This document shows, piece by piece, positions 32,326 through 41,885 of a stretch of DNA of 64,000 nt (the stretch's first letter is position 1; each line of letters starts with the position of its first letter). Position numbers and translations under genes: made by a program. Source of the DNA: JAJEEA01 sp965116765 (GTDB lineage: Bacteria > Acidobacteriota > Vicinamibacteria > Vicinamibacterales > UBA8438). Below the pieces are notes generated by a model, which saw nothing but the letters and a program-made list of their open reading frames with translations, searched no databases and was not told where the DNA came from. The stretch lies in assembly GCA_965116765.1 (NCBI GenBank), contig OZ220718.1, positions 1 through 64,000 on the forward strand. The letters are read 5' to 3'.

Positions 32326-33312
32326 ATGACAGCGAGCAAGCTGACGGTGTTTGCAGGTATGGCCGGGCTGGCGTTCAGCCTCGCCTGTGGCTCGGCGCCG
32401 GCCGAGGTGGGCGTCGAGGCGGAGCCGGCGGCGGGTCCGCTCGAGCTCTCGGAGCTGGTCATGGAGATGCGCGACATGGCGTGGGCCGAGGAGGTCGACG
32501 CCGCGCAGGCGCTCATCGAGGCGCAGCGGCCGCACCACGACACGGCGTCGCCGCGCTGGCTGCTCGCGGCGTCGTGGCTCGGCCGGGGCGCCGGCTTCGC
32601 CGAGCGCTGGGACGTGGCCGAGCGGTACGCGAGCGAGGCGCGCGACGGCAGCGCCGCCCTGCTCGCCGAGCGCGATCTCGACGCCGACAACGAGCTGCCC
32701 CTCGCCCTGGGGGCCGGCATCGAGGTGCTGAGCCGGGTCCACGACGCCCGCGGCGACCGCGCGGGCGGCGTCGAGTTCCTGACCGCCGAGCGCGAGCGCT
32801 ACCGCGGCACGTCCATCGAGACCCGCATCCAGAAGAACGTGCTGCTGCTGAGCCTCGAGGGCGAGCCGTTCCCGGTGCTCGACGTCGAGCACGACCTCGG
32901 CACGCCCCTGCCGTCGGCCGACAGCCTGAAGGGGAAGGTGGTCCTGGCGTTCTTCTGGGCCCACTGGTGCCCCGACTGCAAGCGGCAGCTTTCCGCCCTC
33001 GAGCAGCTCCACGACGCCTACGGCGACCAGGGCCTGGTCGTCCTCGGCCCGACCCAGCTCTACGGCTACGTGCAGCGCGGCGAGGACGCGACGCCCGAGC
33101 AGGAGCTCGCGTACCTGCGCGGCGCCTACCAGGAGCGGTTCCCCATTCCGTCGTGGATGAGCGCGCCGGTCAGCCAGCGCAACTTCCTGGAGTTCGGCGT
33201 CAGCACCACCCCGACCCTCGTCGTCATCGACCGCGAGGGCATCGTGCGGCTCTACAACCCGGGGGACCTTCCGTACGAGGAGCTGGCGCCTCACGTGGAG
33301 CGTCTGTTGTAG
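32326..33312 (+). CDS. TlpA-like thioredoxin-fold lipoprotein
   Basis: A 328-residue protein. The N-terminus has a lipobox (LAFSLAC), residues about 40-170 are helical, and the C-terminal 150 residues are a thioredoxin/AhpC-TSA-like domain with the redox motif WCPDCKRQ and the cis-Pro region VSTTPTLVVIDREG. It should act in the periplasm as a thiol-disulfide reductase or cytochrome-maturation helper. GGGGGAG precedes ATG 32326; an upstream GTG at 32296 is less likely. Confidence 0.82.
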   Translation: MTASKLTVFAGMAGLAFSLACGSAPAEVGVEAEPAAGPLELSELVMEMRDMAWAEEVDAAQALIEAQRPHHDTASPRWLLAASWLGRGAGFAERWDVAERYASEARDGSAALLAERDLDADNELPLALGAGIEVLSRVHDARGDRAGGVEFLTAERERYRGTSIETRIQKNVLLLSLEGEPFPVLDVEHDLGTPLPSADSLKGKVVLAFFWAHWCPDCKRQLSALEQLHDAYGDQGLVVLGPTQLYGYVQRGEDATPEQELAYLRGAYQERFPIPSWMSAPVSQRNFLEFGVSTTPTLVVIDREGIVRLYNPGDLPYEELAPHVERLL

Positions 33313-33454
33313 CCAGGTCGTCTCGACTGGCCCGGCGTGCTGCCGGGCGTGTCGGGGGAATCGTTGGGCGGAGGGCGTGTTGGGACGGCCCGTCGCGGAG
33401 TGTCGGCAGCGGATGCGGCGATCGGCCGCGCGGTACCGAGACGAGGGTAGGCAA

Positions 33455-35062
33455 ATGAAGAAGCGTCTTGTCGGCGTGGTCGTGCTCGTGCTGGCCGGGA
33501 GTCCCCTGGCCGCCCAGGAGTTTCCCCCGGGCTTCGTCGACCCGGCACCTCTTCTCGCCGCCGTCGCGGAGGAGATCGGCGAGGCCGATCTGCGCTGCCT
33601 CTCGTACTCCGGCAGCGGCGGCTACGCCGGCGCGGTGGGCCAGACGTTCGAGAACGCGGTCAACGTCGACTGGCCGCGCATCGGCTCGCTCGACAACTAC
33701 ACCCGCACCATCAACTGGGAGGCGGGCACGAGCGTGGAGACGTTCGACCGGGAGCCGGGCCTCGCGCCCGCGTCCTGGAAGTACGGCCTCGGCTGGCGCA
33801 GCGGCACGCCCACCCAGGCTCACACGCGCCAGACCCACGTCACCAACGGCGAGTTCTCGTGGCACATGGACGGCGACGGGGCGCCGGTGGCGGTGCATCC
33901 CGAGATCGCCGAGGTGTACCAGCTCGACATGTGGCTGAACCCCCACGGGTTCCTCAAGGCCGCCCGCATGCCGGGCGCCAACCCGGTGGCGTTCTGGCGC
34001 TGGGAGCAGATCGAGAAGGGCCGCGACGGCAACGTCGTGGCGCCGGTCAAGATGCACGTGGTCGCGATAGAGATGTTCGGGAAGTACCGCGTGGACGCCA
34101 CCATCAACCCCCAGAACCTGATCCAGCGGCTCAAGACCACGGTGAACATCCCCGCTCTCGGCGACTTCAACATCGAGCACGAGTCCACCAACTTCGTCTC
34201 GTTCGGCAACGTCAAGTGGCCCACCAACTGGCACTCGCACCAGGGCTGGGACGACAACTGGCAGTTCTACCGCCAGAGCACCGGCCACAACGCCTACGGC
34301 GGGTCGTTCCCCGACATCCGGCCCAACGACTGCGGCGACCCGGTGCCGGTGCCCGAGTCGGTGGCCGAGGCGGACTGGACCACCGAGGTCACCGTCGACG
34401 AGATCGCCGACGGCGTCTACCGCCTCGGCGGCAACCCCGCCGCCAGCTACATGATCGAGTTCAGCGACTTCGTGGCCGTCTTCGAGGCCCCCGGGGACGA
34501 GGAGTGGAGCCTGAAGGTCATCGACCGGATCACGAAGCTGGCCCCCGACAAGCCGATCCGCTTCGTCGTCGCGTCGCACCCGCACTTCGACCACATCGGG
34601 GGGCTGCGCACCTACCTGCACGTCGGGTCGACCATCGTCACCCACATGATCAACCTCGAGTTCCTGAACCACGACGTGCTGACCTACGAGCCGCGGACCA
34701 TCAAGCCCGACATAATCTCGAAGTGGCCGCCGACCGAGCTCGCCGAGGGCTACAACTACGAGGCCGTCCAGGAGAACTACGTCATCACCGACAACTCCCG
34801 GATCCTGCGCGTCTACTACGTGCAGCCGCTCCGGCACGTCGCGGGGATGCTGATGGCCTACCTGCCGGCGGAGCGCGTCGCGTTCCAGTCGGCCCTGTTC
34901 GACACCCACGAGCCGCCGAGGCCGGGGCAGCTGCCGTCGATGCGCGCCCTGCACACCCAGGTGGAACGCATGAACCTCGACGTGGAGACGCTGGCCCCGG
35001 TGCACGGCGAGCCGGTGCCCTGGAGCGACTTCCTGGCGGCGCTCGAGCAGTTGGAACAGTAG
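33455..35062 (+). CDS. Secreted metallo-beta-lactamase-fold hydrolase
   Basis: A 535-residue exported protein (signal peptide KKRLVGVVVLVLAGSPLAAQ). Residues 1-290 form an unassigned beta-rich domain (HAYGGSFPDIRP-like segments). The C-terminal part has the zinc-binding SHPHFDHIGGLRTY motif (near residue 374) and later THEPPRPGQ and LAPVHGEPV. The domain is of the glyoxalase II/SoxH-like MBL type. Its substrate is unknown. It lies between the TlpA-like and YceI genes on the plus strand. Confidence 0.8.
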   Translation: MKKRLVGVVVLVLAGSPLAAQEFPPGFVDPAPLLAAVAEEIGEADLRCLSYSGSGGYAGAVGQTFENAVNVDWPRIGSLDNYTRTINWEAGTSVETFDREPGLAPASWKYGLGWRSGTPTQAHTRQTHVTNGEFSWHMDGDGAPVAVHPEIAEVYQLDMWLNPHGFLKAARMPGANPVAFWRWEQIEKGRDGNVVAPVKMHVVAIEMFGKYRVDATINPQNLIQRLKTTVNIPALGDFNIEHESTNFVSFGNVKWPTNWHSHQGWDDNWQFYRQSTGHNAYGGSFPDIRPNDCGDPVPVPESVAEADWTTEVTVDEIADGVYRLGGNPAASYMIEFSDFVAVFEAPGDEEWSLKVIDRITKLAPDKPIRFVVASHPHFDHIGGLRTYLHVGSTIVTHMINLEFLNHDVLTYEPRTIKPDIISKWPPTELAEGYNYEAVQENYVITDNSRILRVYYVQPLRHVAGMLMAYLPAERVAFQSALFDTHEPPRPGQLPSMRALHTQVERMNLDVETLAPVHGEPVPWSDFLAALEQLEQ

Positions 35063-35094
35063 GCTCCGCGGCAGGATTGCCGCTGAAGGCGACC

Positions 35095-35231
35095 GGCGAT
35101 GCATCCTGCGTGGACCGCGTTGTTCCCGGGACCTGGTCCGGCCCGCGTTGGTCCCTGTCCGCCGGACCGCGCGCCCGGCCCTGGAGGCGCCTTGCCGCGC
35201 TCGGGGCGGGGCGCGGCTTCACCGCGGGTTG
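35095..35231 (+). repeat. Dispersed repeat element, copy B
   Basis: This plus-strand stretch starts CGGCGATGCATCCTGCGTGG and ends in GGCTTCACCGCGGGTTG. It matches the ends of the minus-strand element at 27837-27970. It covers the annotated start and first 44 codons of the YceI-like gene. Confidence 0.5.
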
Positions 35232-35887
35232 GCGGGCGTGGGCGGGCCGGCGCGTCTGCCTGGCCCGGGACGGCCGGCGCGGTTCTCCTCCTGGTCGTCC
35301 TGGGCTCGGCCATCGCCGCCCCGGCCGGCGCCCAGACCTCCCCCGGCGGGGCCGGGTCGTGGACGGTGGCGGCCGGCGACGTCCGCGTCCGCTGCCGGCT
35401 GACGGTGGGCGGCTCGTTCGACGCGGTCACGTCGTCGCTGTCCGGCGACCTCCGGCCTTCCGCGAACGACGCGGCCGCCTTCTCGGGTGAGTTGCGGGTG
35501 AATCTCGCGACCCTGGATACCGGCATCGAGCTGCGCAACCGCCACCTCCGGGACGACTACCTGGAGGTCGGGCGCGGCCCGGACTTCCGCCAGGCCGTCC
35601 TCTCCGGCATCGTGCTCGACGATCCGCCGCCGACCGGGGGCGATCGGCGCGACACGCGGTTCTCGGGCTTTCTGGTCCTGCACGGCGTCCGGCGGGCGAT
35701 CGAGGGCGAAGCCGAGCTGCGCCGGCGCGGCGGGCGGATTCAGGTGGAGGCGGTGTTCCCGCTGAGCCTGGAGGCGTTCGGCATTCCGCCTCCCCGCTAC
35801 CTCGGCATCGGCGTGCGGGACGTCGTCGAGGTCACGGTGCGGTTCGATGCGGAGGGCGTCGAGACGCCGCCGGATGGCCGATCATGA
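35099..35887 (+). CDS. YceI-family protein
   Basis: A protein of up to 262 residues. The N-terminal 45 or so residues are encoded by a dispersed repeat and look non-native. A hydrophobic signal segment (GAVLLLVVLGSAIAAPAGAQ) precedes a YceI-like lipocalin fold (SWTVAAGDVRVRCRLTVGGS, LRNRHLRDDYLEVGRGPDFR, FSGFLVLHGVRRAIEGEAEL). YceI proteins bind isoprenoids or amphiphiles in the periplasm. No other ATG, GTG or TTG start is present in frame before the signal segment, so ATG 35099 is retained with doubt. It overlaps the next gene by ATGA. Confidence 0.72.
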   Translation: MHPAWTALFPGPGPARVGPCPPDRAPGPGGALPRSGRGAASPRVGGRGRAGASAWPGTAGAVLLLVVLGSAIAAPAGAQTSPGGAGSWTVAAGDVRVRCRLTVGGSFDAVTSSLSGDLRPSANDAAAFSGELRVNLATLDTGIELRNRHLRDDYLEVGRGPDFRQAVLSGIVLDDPPPTGGDRRDTRFSGFLVLHGVRRAIEGEAELRRRGGRIQVEAVFPLSLEAFGIPPPRYLGIGVRDVVEVTVRFDAEGVETPPDGRS

Positions 35888-37104
35888 CCCGAACGGCACG
35901 GCTCGGCGCGGCGGCCAGGCCGGGTTTCCGGACGGTGTTGCTCCTGACCCGACGGGCACGGCTAGGGGCGGCGGCCCGGCTGAGCATCTGGGCGGCGCTG
36001 CTCCTGGGGGGATGGGGAGCCGGCCCCGCTTACGGCGAGCCCACGTTCCTCTCGAAGCAGTACCCGCGGTGCACCGCCTGCCACTACTCGGCCTCGGGAG
36101 GCGGGCTCCTGACCCCCTACGGGCGGTCGCTGTCGCGCGAGGAGATCTCGACGTTCGGCCGGCAGGGGGCGGGCGGGGCCCCGGCCGGCGGGGCCCGCGG
36201 CGAGGAGGGCTTCCTCTTCGGCGCGCTCTCGAGCGAGAGCCCCCTGCAGCTCGGCCTCGACGTCAGGCCGTCTCACGTCGGCGTCGACGTGGCCGGCCGC
36301 GCCCTGGCGGACCGCAACTTCCTCATGAACCTCGATCTCCAGGCCGCCTGGCGCCGGGACCGGTGGACCGCGTACGGGTCCATCGGGCGCGAGCCCGCGC
36401 TCGGCGGAGCCGGGCCGGTGTCCTACGAGCACTGGGTCGCCTATCAGGCCACCGACGCGATCAGCGTCCGGGGTGGGCGCTTTCTTCCCGCCTACGGCGT
36501 CCGGTTCGCCGACCACACGTCGTTCACCCGCGAGGGGCTGGACCTCGCGCAGGACGGCCAGGTCTACGGCGTGGAGGTGGGCCTGTCGACGGACCGGACG
36601 CTCCTGCAGGTCTCGGCCGGCCCCGGGCGCGCCGAGTCTCTCGTCGCCGACGACGGCCGGCGCGCGTTCACCGCGGCCGGCCGGTTTCAGCTCGACGTCG
36701 GTCCGCGCATGGTCCTCGCGGCTTCCGTGCTGCACCGGGGGGCATCGGAGGTCGACCCGAGGAGCCTCAACACGGGGTTGTCCTTCGGGTATGCGCCGGT
36801 CTCCTGGCTGACGACCTGGACCCACGCGGACGCGGGGTTCCGGGCGCGAACCGCGAGCGACCGCGCCTACATCCTCGCCAACCAGACGTCGGTCGAGGCG
36901 CTCCGCGGCGTGTGGCTGCGCATCTCCCCGCAGTGGCGCTGGACCGACACCGACCCGCGGGGAGAGGTCCGCCGCATGGTGTACGGCCTCGACTTCTACC
37001 CGCGGACCCACTGGCACGTCAACCTGTCGTACTACCGGGACCACCTGCCGCTCACCGGCGTGCGCGTGCGGACCCTGCTGGCGCAGCTGCACCTCTACCT
37101 GTAG
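35884..37104 (+). CDS. Outer-membrane beta-barrel protein with an N-terminal heme motif
   Basis: A 406-residue exported protein. Right after the signal peptide comes CTACHYSASGGGLLTPYGRS, a single CxxCH heme motif. The remainder is an alternating hydrophobic/aromatic beta-barrel ending in LLAQLHLYL. Monoheme-barrel proteins of this design occur near electron-transfer systems. It overlaps the YceI gene by ATGA, and a lipoprotein with a degenerate heme motif follows, suggesting a shared envelope redox role. Confidence 0.75.
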   Translation: MTRTARLGAAARPGFRTVLLLTRRARLGAAARLSIWAALLLGGWGAGPAYGEPTFLSKQYPRCTACHYSASGGGLLTPYGRSLSREEISTFGRQGAGGAPAGGARGEEGFLFGALSSESPLQLGLDVRPSHVGVDVAGRALADRNFLMNLDLQAAWRRDRWTAYGSIGREPALGGAGPVSYEHWVAYQATDAISVRGGRFLPAYGVRFADHTSFTREGLDLAQDGQVYGVEVGLSTDRTLLQVSAGPGRAESLVADDGRRAFTAAGRFQLDVGPRMVLAASVLHRGASEVDPRSLNTGLSFGYAPVSWLTTWTHADAGFRARTASDRAYILANQTSVEALRGVWLRISPQWRWTDTDPRGEVRRMVYGLDFYPRTHWHVNLSYYRDHLPLTGVRVRTLLAQLHLYL

Positions 37105-37214
37105 GAGGCCGTGGTGCAACCGCGCCCCTCCCGGGCGGCCCGGCGCCTGGCGATGCCGCGTTTCCGAGGCGACCCTCGCTGGACCCGCCGCACGCCGTCG
37201 GCTACGCTATCGCC

Positions 37215-37654
37215 ATGAGGACGATCTCCGCTTCCACGCTGCTTCTGCTTCTCGCCATCGGCGTCGCGGCCTGCGGGAGCGATTCGCCGACCGCGCCGAC
37301 CGCGCCGACCACGACCCCGACTCCGACTCCGGGCGCTCTGACCGCCACCCTGTCGAGCATCCAGAGCGTCGTGTTCAACGACTCCTGCATCGGTCATCAC
37401 GGCGACCACGCGACCGACGCCGACCTCGATCTCCGGGAAGGCCAGGCCTTCTCCAACCTCGTGAACCGCCAGAGCGTCCAGGTGGCGCTGGACCTCGTCG
37501 AGCCCAACGACGCCGAGAACAGCTACCTGATACACAAGCTCGACGGCCGCGCGGGCATCGTCGGCGTGCAGATGCCGGTGGGGGGCCGTTCCTGTCCCAG
37601 GCCGACATCGACGTCATCAAGCAGTGGATAAACGCGGGCGCCCAGAACAACTGA
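37215..37654 (+). pseudogene. Cytochrome-like lipoprotein with degenerate heme motif and a frameshift
   Basis: A lipoprotein (lipobox GVAAC, Thr/Pro-rich linker) with a cytochrome-like domain: FNDSCIGHHG, LVEPNDAENSYLIHKLDG, MPVGG. The heme site would normally read CxxCH but is CIGHH, lacking the second cysteine. One base is missing in a run of six G near 37581. With it restored, the reading continues as PFLSQADIDVIKQWINAGAQ to the TGA at 37654, the typical family ending. It may be an assembly error. The lost cysteine argues against covalent heme attachment. Confidence 0.7.
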
Positions 37655-40203
37655 GCCGGTCGACCGGGCGCTCCCGGCCGGCCGCCGGCGATGCGCGCCG
37701 GCCGGCGCGCGGCCTCCGGCTCGCCGACGAGTGCGGCCAGGATCTGCGCTACGCCGTCCGCGGCCTGTCCGGGCAACCCGGCTTCGTGCTCGCGGCGACC
37801 CTCACCCTGGCCCTCGGCCTCGGGCTGGCCGTCGGACTGTTCGCGGTGGTCGACGCCGTCCTCCTGCAGCCGTTGCCGTTCGCGGACCAGGACGAGCTCG
37901 TCGTCCTGTGGGAGAAGGACGACAGCAGCGACAACCCCCACATCGAGGTCTCGCTGCCGAACTTCGAGGACTGGCGCGCGCAGGCGGGGTCGTTCGCCGG
38001 CATGGCCGCGATGGGCTCGACGACGTGGGGCGAGGTGGAGGTGCAGGAGGACCCGCCGGTCCGGCTGACCATCAGCGCGGTCTCCGCGTCGTTCTTCGAC
38101 ACCCTGGGGGCGCAGCCGCTCCTCGGCCGGGCGTTCCTGCCGGACGAGGACGGGTTCGAGGCCGAGCGCGTGATGGTGCTGAGCCACGCCGCGTGGCGGC
38201 AGTACTTCGACGGCGACCCCGACGTCGTCGGTTCGACGGTGCCGGTCGGCGCGCGGCGCGAGCCTTTCACCGTGGTCGGCGTCATGCCGCCCGAGTTCGA
38301 GTTCCCGCCCGGCGCCGAGGTGTGGACGCCGGTCGGCCGCGAGCTCGCCGGCATCTTCCGCGAGAACGGGATGGACGCCGGCGCGCAGCGCGGCCTCGGG
38401 GTCCTCTACGTCATCGGACGCCTGGCCCCGGGCCGCACCCTGGACGAGGCGCGGGCGGAGATGGACGTCATCGTGCCGGGCTTGTGGGAGGCGCACCTCT
38501 CGCGGCTGGGCACGCGGCGCGCGGTCGTCACGCCCCTGACCGACTACGTCTTCGGCAACGCCGAGGCGGCCCTGTTCGTTCTCCTCGGCGGGGTGGCGCT
38601 CCTGCTGCTGATCGCCGGCGCCAACGTGACCGGGCTGATGATCGTGCGCGCGCAGGCGCGCCGGCGCGACGCGGCGGTGCGGTGCGCGCTCGGCATCGGC
38701 TACGGGCGTCTGTTCCGCGCCCACCTGCTGGAGACCCTGCTCGTCACGGGAGCCGCCGCGGCCGGCGGCATCGCCCTCGCGTCGGCGGCGCTGCCGGTCT
38801 TCGTCGCCCTCGGCCCCGCCGACATGCCGAGGCTGGAACAGGCCGCGGTGAACGGAACGTCGGTCGCCATCGCCGCGGCGCTCGCCGTCGCGCTCGCGCT
38901 CGCGATGACCGCGGCGGCGTCTCCGCGCCCCGGCCGGGTGCCGCTCGTCGCGTGGCTGCGCGACGGCGCGCATGGCGCGACCCCGGGGCGCGCGGGCGCC
39001 GGCGCGCGCAACACGCTCGTCGTCTCGCAGGTCGCGATGGCCCTCGTCCTCACCGTCGGGGCCGGCCTCCTCGCGTCCAGCTACGTCAACGTGGCGCGCG
39101 TCGATCTCGGCTACCGGCCCGCGGGCGTGCTCGCGCTCACCCTCGGCCCCAGGGACGGCGCGTACGAGGAGGCCGCGCCGAGGCGGATCGCCTGGCGGGA
39201 GCTCCTCGCCCGCGTCCGGGCCCTGCGCGGGGTCGAGGCGGCGGGCGGGACGATGTTGCTGCCCTTCGAGCACGGGGTCGTCGGCGTGGACGGCGGCGTG
39301 GTGCTCGAGGGCGAGCCGCTCGACGGACCCGACCGGCCGGAGCGGCCGCCGGTCACCCTGCAATCCGTGTCGCCGGGCTACTTCGAGGCGATGGGGCTCG
39401 ATCTCGTCGCGGGCCGCACGTTCACCGACCGCGACACCGCGGACGCGCCCGCCGCGGTCGTGGTCAGCGAGTCGCTCGCGCGCTATCTGTGGCCGGCCGG
39501 CGGCGCCGTGGGCCGGCGCCTGATCGCGATCGGGGCCCAGGCCGGTTCCGACGGCGCGCCGGCGTGGCAGACCGTCGTCGGCGTCGTCGAGGATGCCCGG
39601 TACCGGGAGATCGCGCGCGGGCGGTTCGGCCTCTACGTGCCGTTCACGCAGGTGTCGATGGGCCTGAACCACCTGGTGGTCCGGGGGGAGGGCGACGCCG
39701 CCCGGCTCGCCTCCGCGCTCCGTGCCGAGGTGCCTCGGGTCGACCCCAACTTCGTCGTCCGGTCCGTCACGCCGCTCCGCGGCCTCGTCGACGACGCCAT
39801 GCGCCCGTGGCGCTTCAACATGACCCTGGCGACGCTGCTCGCGGGCCTCGCCCTCGGCCTCGCCGCCGTCGGCCTCTTCGGCACCGTCGCCTACGGCGTC
39901 GCCCGGAGGACCCGGGAGATCGGCGTGCGCCGCGCCCTCGGCGCGCAGGCGGCCGACGTGCTGCGGCTGGTGTGGGGGCAGGCCGTCGTGCTCACCCTGC
40001 TCGGCGCCGCCGTCGGTCTCGGCGCGGCCCTCGCCGCCGCGGAGCTGCTTCGCCCGCTGCTGTTCGGCGTGGCCCCACGAGATGCGGGGGCGCTGGCCCT
40101 GCTCACCGGGCTGCTCGTCGCGGTGTGCGCGGCGGCGAGCCTGCTGGCGGCGTTGCGCGCGACGAGAATCGACCCCCTGGCGGCGCTGCGGGAGTCCGAG
40201 TGA
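37624..40203 (+). CDS. Large MacB/FtsX-type ABC permease
   Basis: An 859-residue permease with two MacB periplasmic-core plus FtsX membrane repeats: LRYAVRGLSGQPGFVLAATL at the start, LVLLWEKD, VVGVMPPEFEFPPG, the central FVLLGGVALLLLIAGANVTG, and a C-terminal GVRRALGAQAADVLRLV with ATRIDPLAALRESE. Such acidobacterial duplicated permeases lack their own ATPase. Unlike the two other copies here, this one lacks the roughly 70-residue N-terminal helical extension. The only upstream start is a GTG inside the preceding lipoprotein gene, so the N-terminus may be truncated. Its last 93 bases recur at 43171-43263. Confidence 0.82.
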   Translation: MDKRGRPEQLSRSTGRSRPAAGDARRPARGLRLADECGQDLRYAVRGLSGQPGFVLAATLTLALGLGLAVGLFAVVDAVLLQPLPFADQDELVVLWEKDDSSDNPHIEVSLPNFEDWRAQAGSFAGMAAMGSTTWGEVEVQEDPPVRLTISAVSASFFDTLGAQPLLGRAFLPDEDGFEAERVMVLSHAAWRQYFDGDPDVVGSTVPVGARREPFTVVGVMPPEFEFPPGAEVWTPVGRELAGIFRENGMDAGAQRGLGVLYVIGRLAPGRTLDEARAEMDVIVPGLWEAHLSRLGTRRAVVTPLTDYVFGNAEAALFVLLGGVALLLLIAGANVTGLMIVRAQARRRDAAVRCALGIGYGRLFRAHLLETLLVTGAAAAGGIALASAALPVFVALGPADMPRLEQAAVNGTSVAIAAALAVALALAMTAAASPRPGRVPLVAWLRDGAHGATPGRAGAGARNTLVVSQVAMALVLTVGAGLLASSYVNVARVDLGYRPAGVLALTLGPRDGAYEEAAPRRIAWRELLARVRALRGVEAAGGTMLLPFEHGVVGVDGGVVLEGEPLDGPDRPERPPVTLQSVSPGYFEAMGLDLVAGRTFTDRDTADAPAAVVVSESLARYLWPAGGAVGRRLIAIGAQAGSDGAPAWQTVVGVVEDARYREIARGRFGLYVPFTQVSMGLNHLVVRGEGDAARLASALRAEVPRVDPNFVVRSVTPLRGLVDDAMRPWRFNMTLATLLAGLALGLAAVGLFGTVAYGVARRTREIGVRRALGAQAADVLRLVWGQAVVLTLLGAAVGLGAALAAAELLRPLLFGVAPRDAGALALLTGLLVAVCAAASLLAALRATRIDPLAALRESE

Positions 40204-40281
40204 TGTCGGGTCCGGTTCTCGAGACCGCGCGACTCGAGCTGCACCCTTCGCGCCAGGCGATAGCGAAGCCGGATTGGCACC

Positions 40282-40890
40282 TCAGTTGCGGGGACGCTCG
40301 GTGGGCGGCTGTTCTCCGGGGCCCGGGAGCGGCGCCTTGCGTCCGCCTGCGAGCTCGCCGGCCAGCAGCTCCTCGACATTCGGGTAGGCGTAGACCACGG
40401 GTGCTTGGTTCCGCATCAGTCCGCCGGTATCGGAGGTCGGCCGGTAGTTGCTGTGCAGGTCGCGGTCGAGCATCCGAAGCATCGCCATCTGCTGACCGCG
40501 GTGATGAGACGTGTGCGCGATGCGTCGGACAACGACCCACGCTCGCGATCGGGCCGTATCGAAGAAGCGGGTCTCACCTTCCCACCAGGGCTCGGGCTGC
40601 GATCTCAGCGCGTCCAGCCGCTCGGCGGAACTCGCGGCATATCGTTCGATGAAATCGAGTCTGCTCTCGATCTCCGGAAGCGCGGACACGCTGGTCCCGA
40701 TACCCAGCATCGTGCGGAACCACAGGTCCTCGCTGACGCACTGGTGCACCATCTGTTCGTGCACGCTGCGACCACGCCGGTCCGTGGCATGCGGACGAAC
40801 CGGGAGATCCTCATCGCGAAACATGCTCCAGACACCGAGCACCTTGAGGCGCTCCGTCTCGTAGGTTTCGACCAGGAAGCCGTATCGCAC
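40282..40890 (-). CDS. DinB-family protein
   Basis: A 202-residue four-helix DinB/DUF664-type protein (GTG start, VRYGFLVETYETERLKVLGV). The metal-ligand histidines are seen in VHEQMVHQCVSEDLWF and RRIAHTSHHRGQQMAML. The C-terminal tail is Pro/Gly-rich. DinB proteins are metal-dependent, often thiol-linked transferases; the substrate is not predictable. It is one of three DinB-type sequences in the window. Confidence 0.78.
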   Translation of the reverse strand: MRYGFLVETYETERLKVLGVWSMFRDEDLPVRPHATDRRGRSVHEQMVHQCVSEDLWFRTMLGIGTSVSALPEIESRLDFIERYAASSAERLDALRSQPEPWWEGETRFFDTARSRAWVVVRRIAHTSHHRGQQMAMLRMLDRDLHSNYRPTSDTGGLMRNQAPVVYAYPNVEELLAGELAGGRKAPLPGPGEQPPTERPRN

Positions 40891-40979
40891 GGATCAATCG
40901 CCCCCTGCCACGCGGCCCGCCGGCCGCCATCTGCGCGACGGCGCGGTCGTTCGTGGCGGCATTGTGCCACGGTCGGCGA

Positions 40980-41885
40980 CTAGCCCTCCGCTCTTCCGAG
41001 GCGGCTCGCCCAGACTCTCGTCGGAGCGCCCCGCCTCTCGCAGGCCGTCGCGATTCTCTCCCTGACGCCCTCGGCGTCGCCGGTCAGGGCTTCGATGTGG
41101 TCGTACAGACCGCGGCTGACCAGCTCTTCACCGCCAACGTCGAAGCCGGCCTCGTAGCCGTCAAGCGTCGCGATCTCCGCATACGCCTTGCCGGCTCCGG
41201 CGTAGATGGCGGTCCGCTCGTAGATTGCCCCGCGGAGCGATTCCGCGCCCTGGACGCCGAGGTCGGCAGGGTCCCGCCGGAAGCGCTCGGGCACGTGCGA
41301 CAGTTGCGCGCCGGCCTCGGTCCTCAGCTTCTCGTTGGCCTGATCCCACCAGAACGCGATCTCGTGGATCCTCGGCGCCGCCAGGCAGTTCACGGCCGCC
41401 GCCAGCGCGCCGCGGTCGATCGCCCCCGCGGTGATGAAGTCGAAGACGTCGCGGACGGGGCTGCGCGTCCCGCGCTCGAGCTTGCCGCGCAGGATCTGGG
41501 TCGTGCTCAGCACCTGCACCGTCTTACCGTGGACCACGGTGGCCGCCGCTCCCTTCGCAGGTCGGGGCTCCAGGGTCGCGATGTCTATCCACCCCGTCTC
41601 GAACTTCACCCTGTAGTTCGGCGGCTCGTGTTCCGGCGTTCCGCCCAGCGCCCGGAGCGCCGCGTCGAGGGCCGGGTTGTTCTCCGCCGTCAACCGTGTG
41701 ATGTTCGCCTCCGGGCTCAGCGTCAGGTCGATGTCGAAGCTGGTCCGGTGCCGCCAGCGCGCGGAGAGCACGGTGCCGCCTCCGAGGCGTATCTCGTGCG
41801 GGCCTCTCGACAGGGCGTTGACGTGTTGCTCGATGGCGCCGTACGCGAGGAGCCAGAGCCGGCGGGCCGGTTCCGGTAGCGTCAT
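40980..41885 (-). CDS. AbiEii-like nucleotidyltransferase, module 1
   Basis: A 301-residue nucleotidyltransferase-fold protein. LGGGTVLSARWRHRTSFDID holds the GG...DxD-like catalytic core (about 50-70), and a conserved STTQILRGKLERGTRSPVRD helix lies near 145-165. This is the family of AbiEii/AbiGii/MenT-type toxins. The ATG overlaps the stop of the partner gene as ATGA. The protein is homologous across its length to the one at 59796-60740 (both begin with PARRLW and share the TxQILRGKLER motif). A toxin role is inferred from family and pairing. Confidence 0.78.
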   Translation of the reverse strand: MTLPEPARRLWLLAYGAIEQHVNALSRGPHEIRLGGGTVLSARWRHRTSFDIDLTLSPEANITRLTAENNPALDAALRALGGTPEHEPPNYRVKFETGWIDIATLEPRPAKGAAATVVHGKTVQVLSTTQILRGKLERGTRSPVRDVFDFITAGAIDRGALAAAVNCLAAPRIHEIAFWWDQANEKLRTEAGAQLSHVPERFRRDPADLGVQGAESLRGAIYERTAIYAGAGKAYAEIATLDGYEAGFDVGGEELVSRGLYDHIEALTGDAEGVRERIATACERRGAPTRVWASRLGRAEG

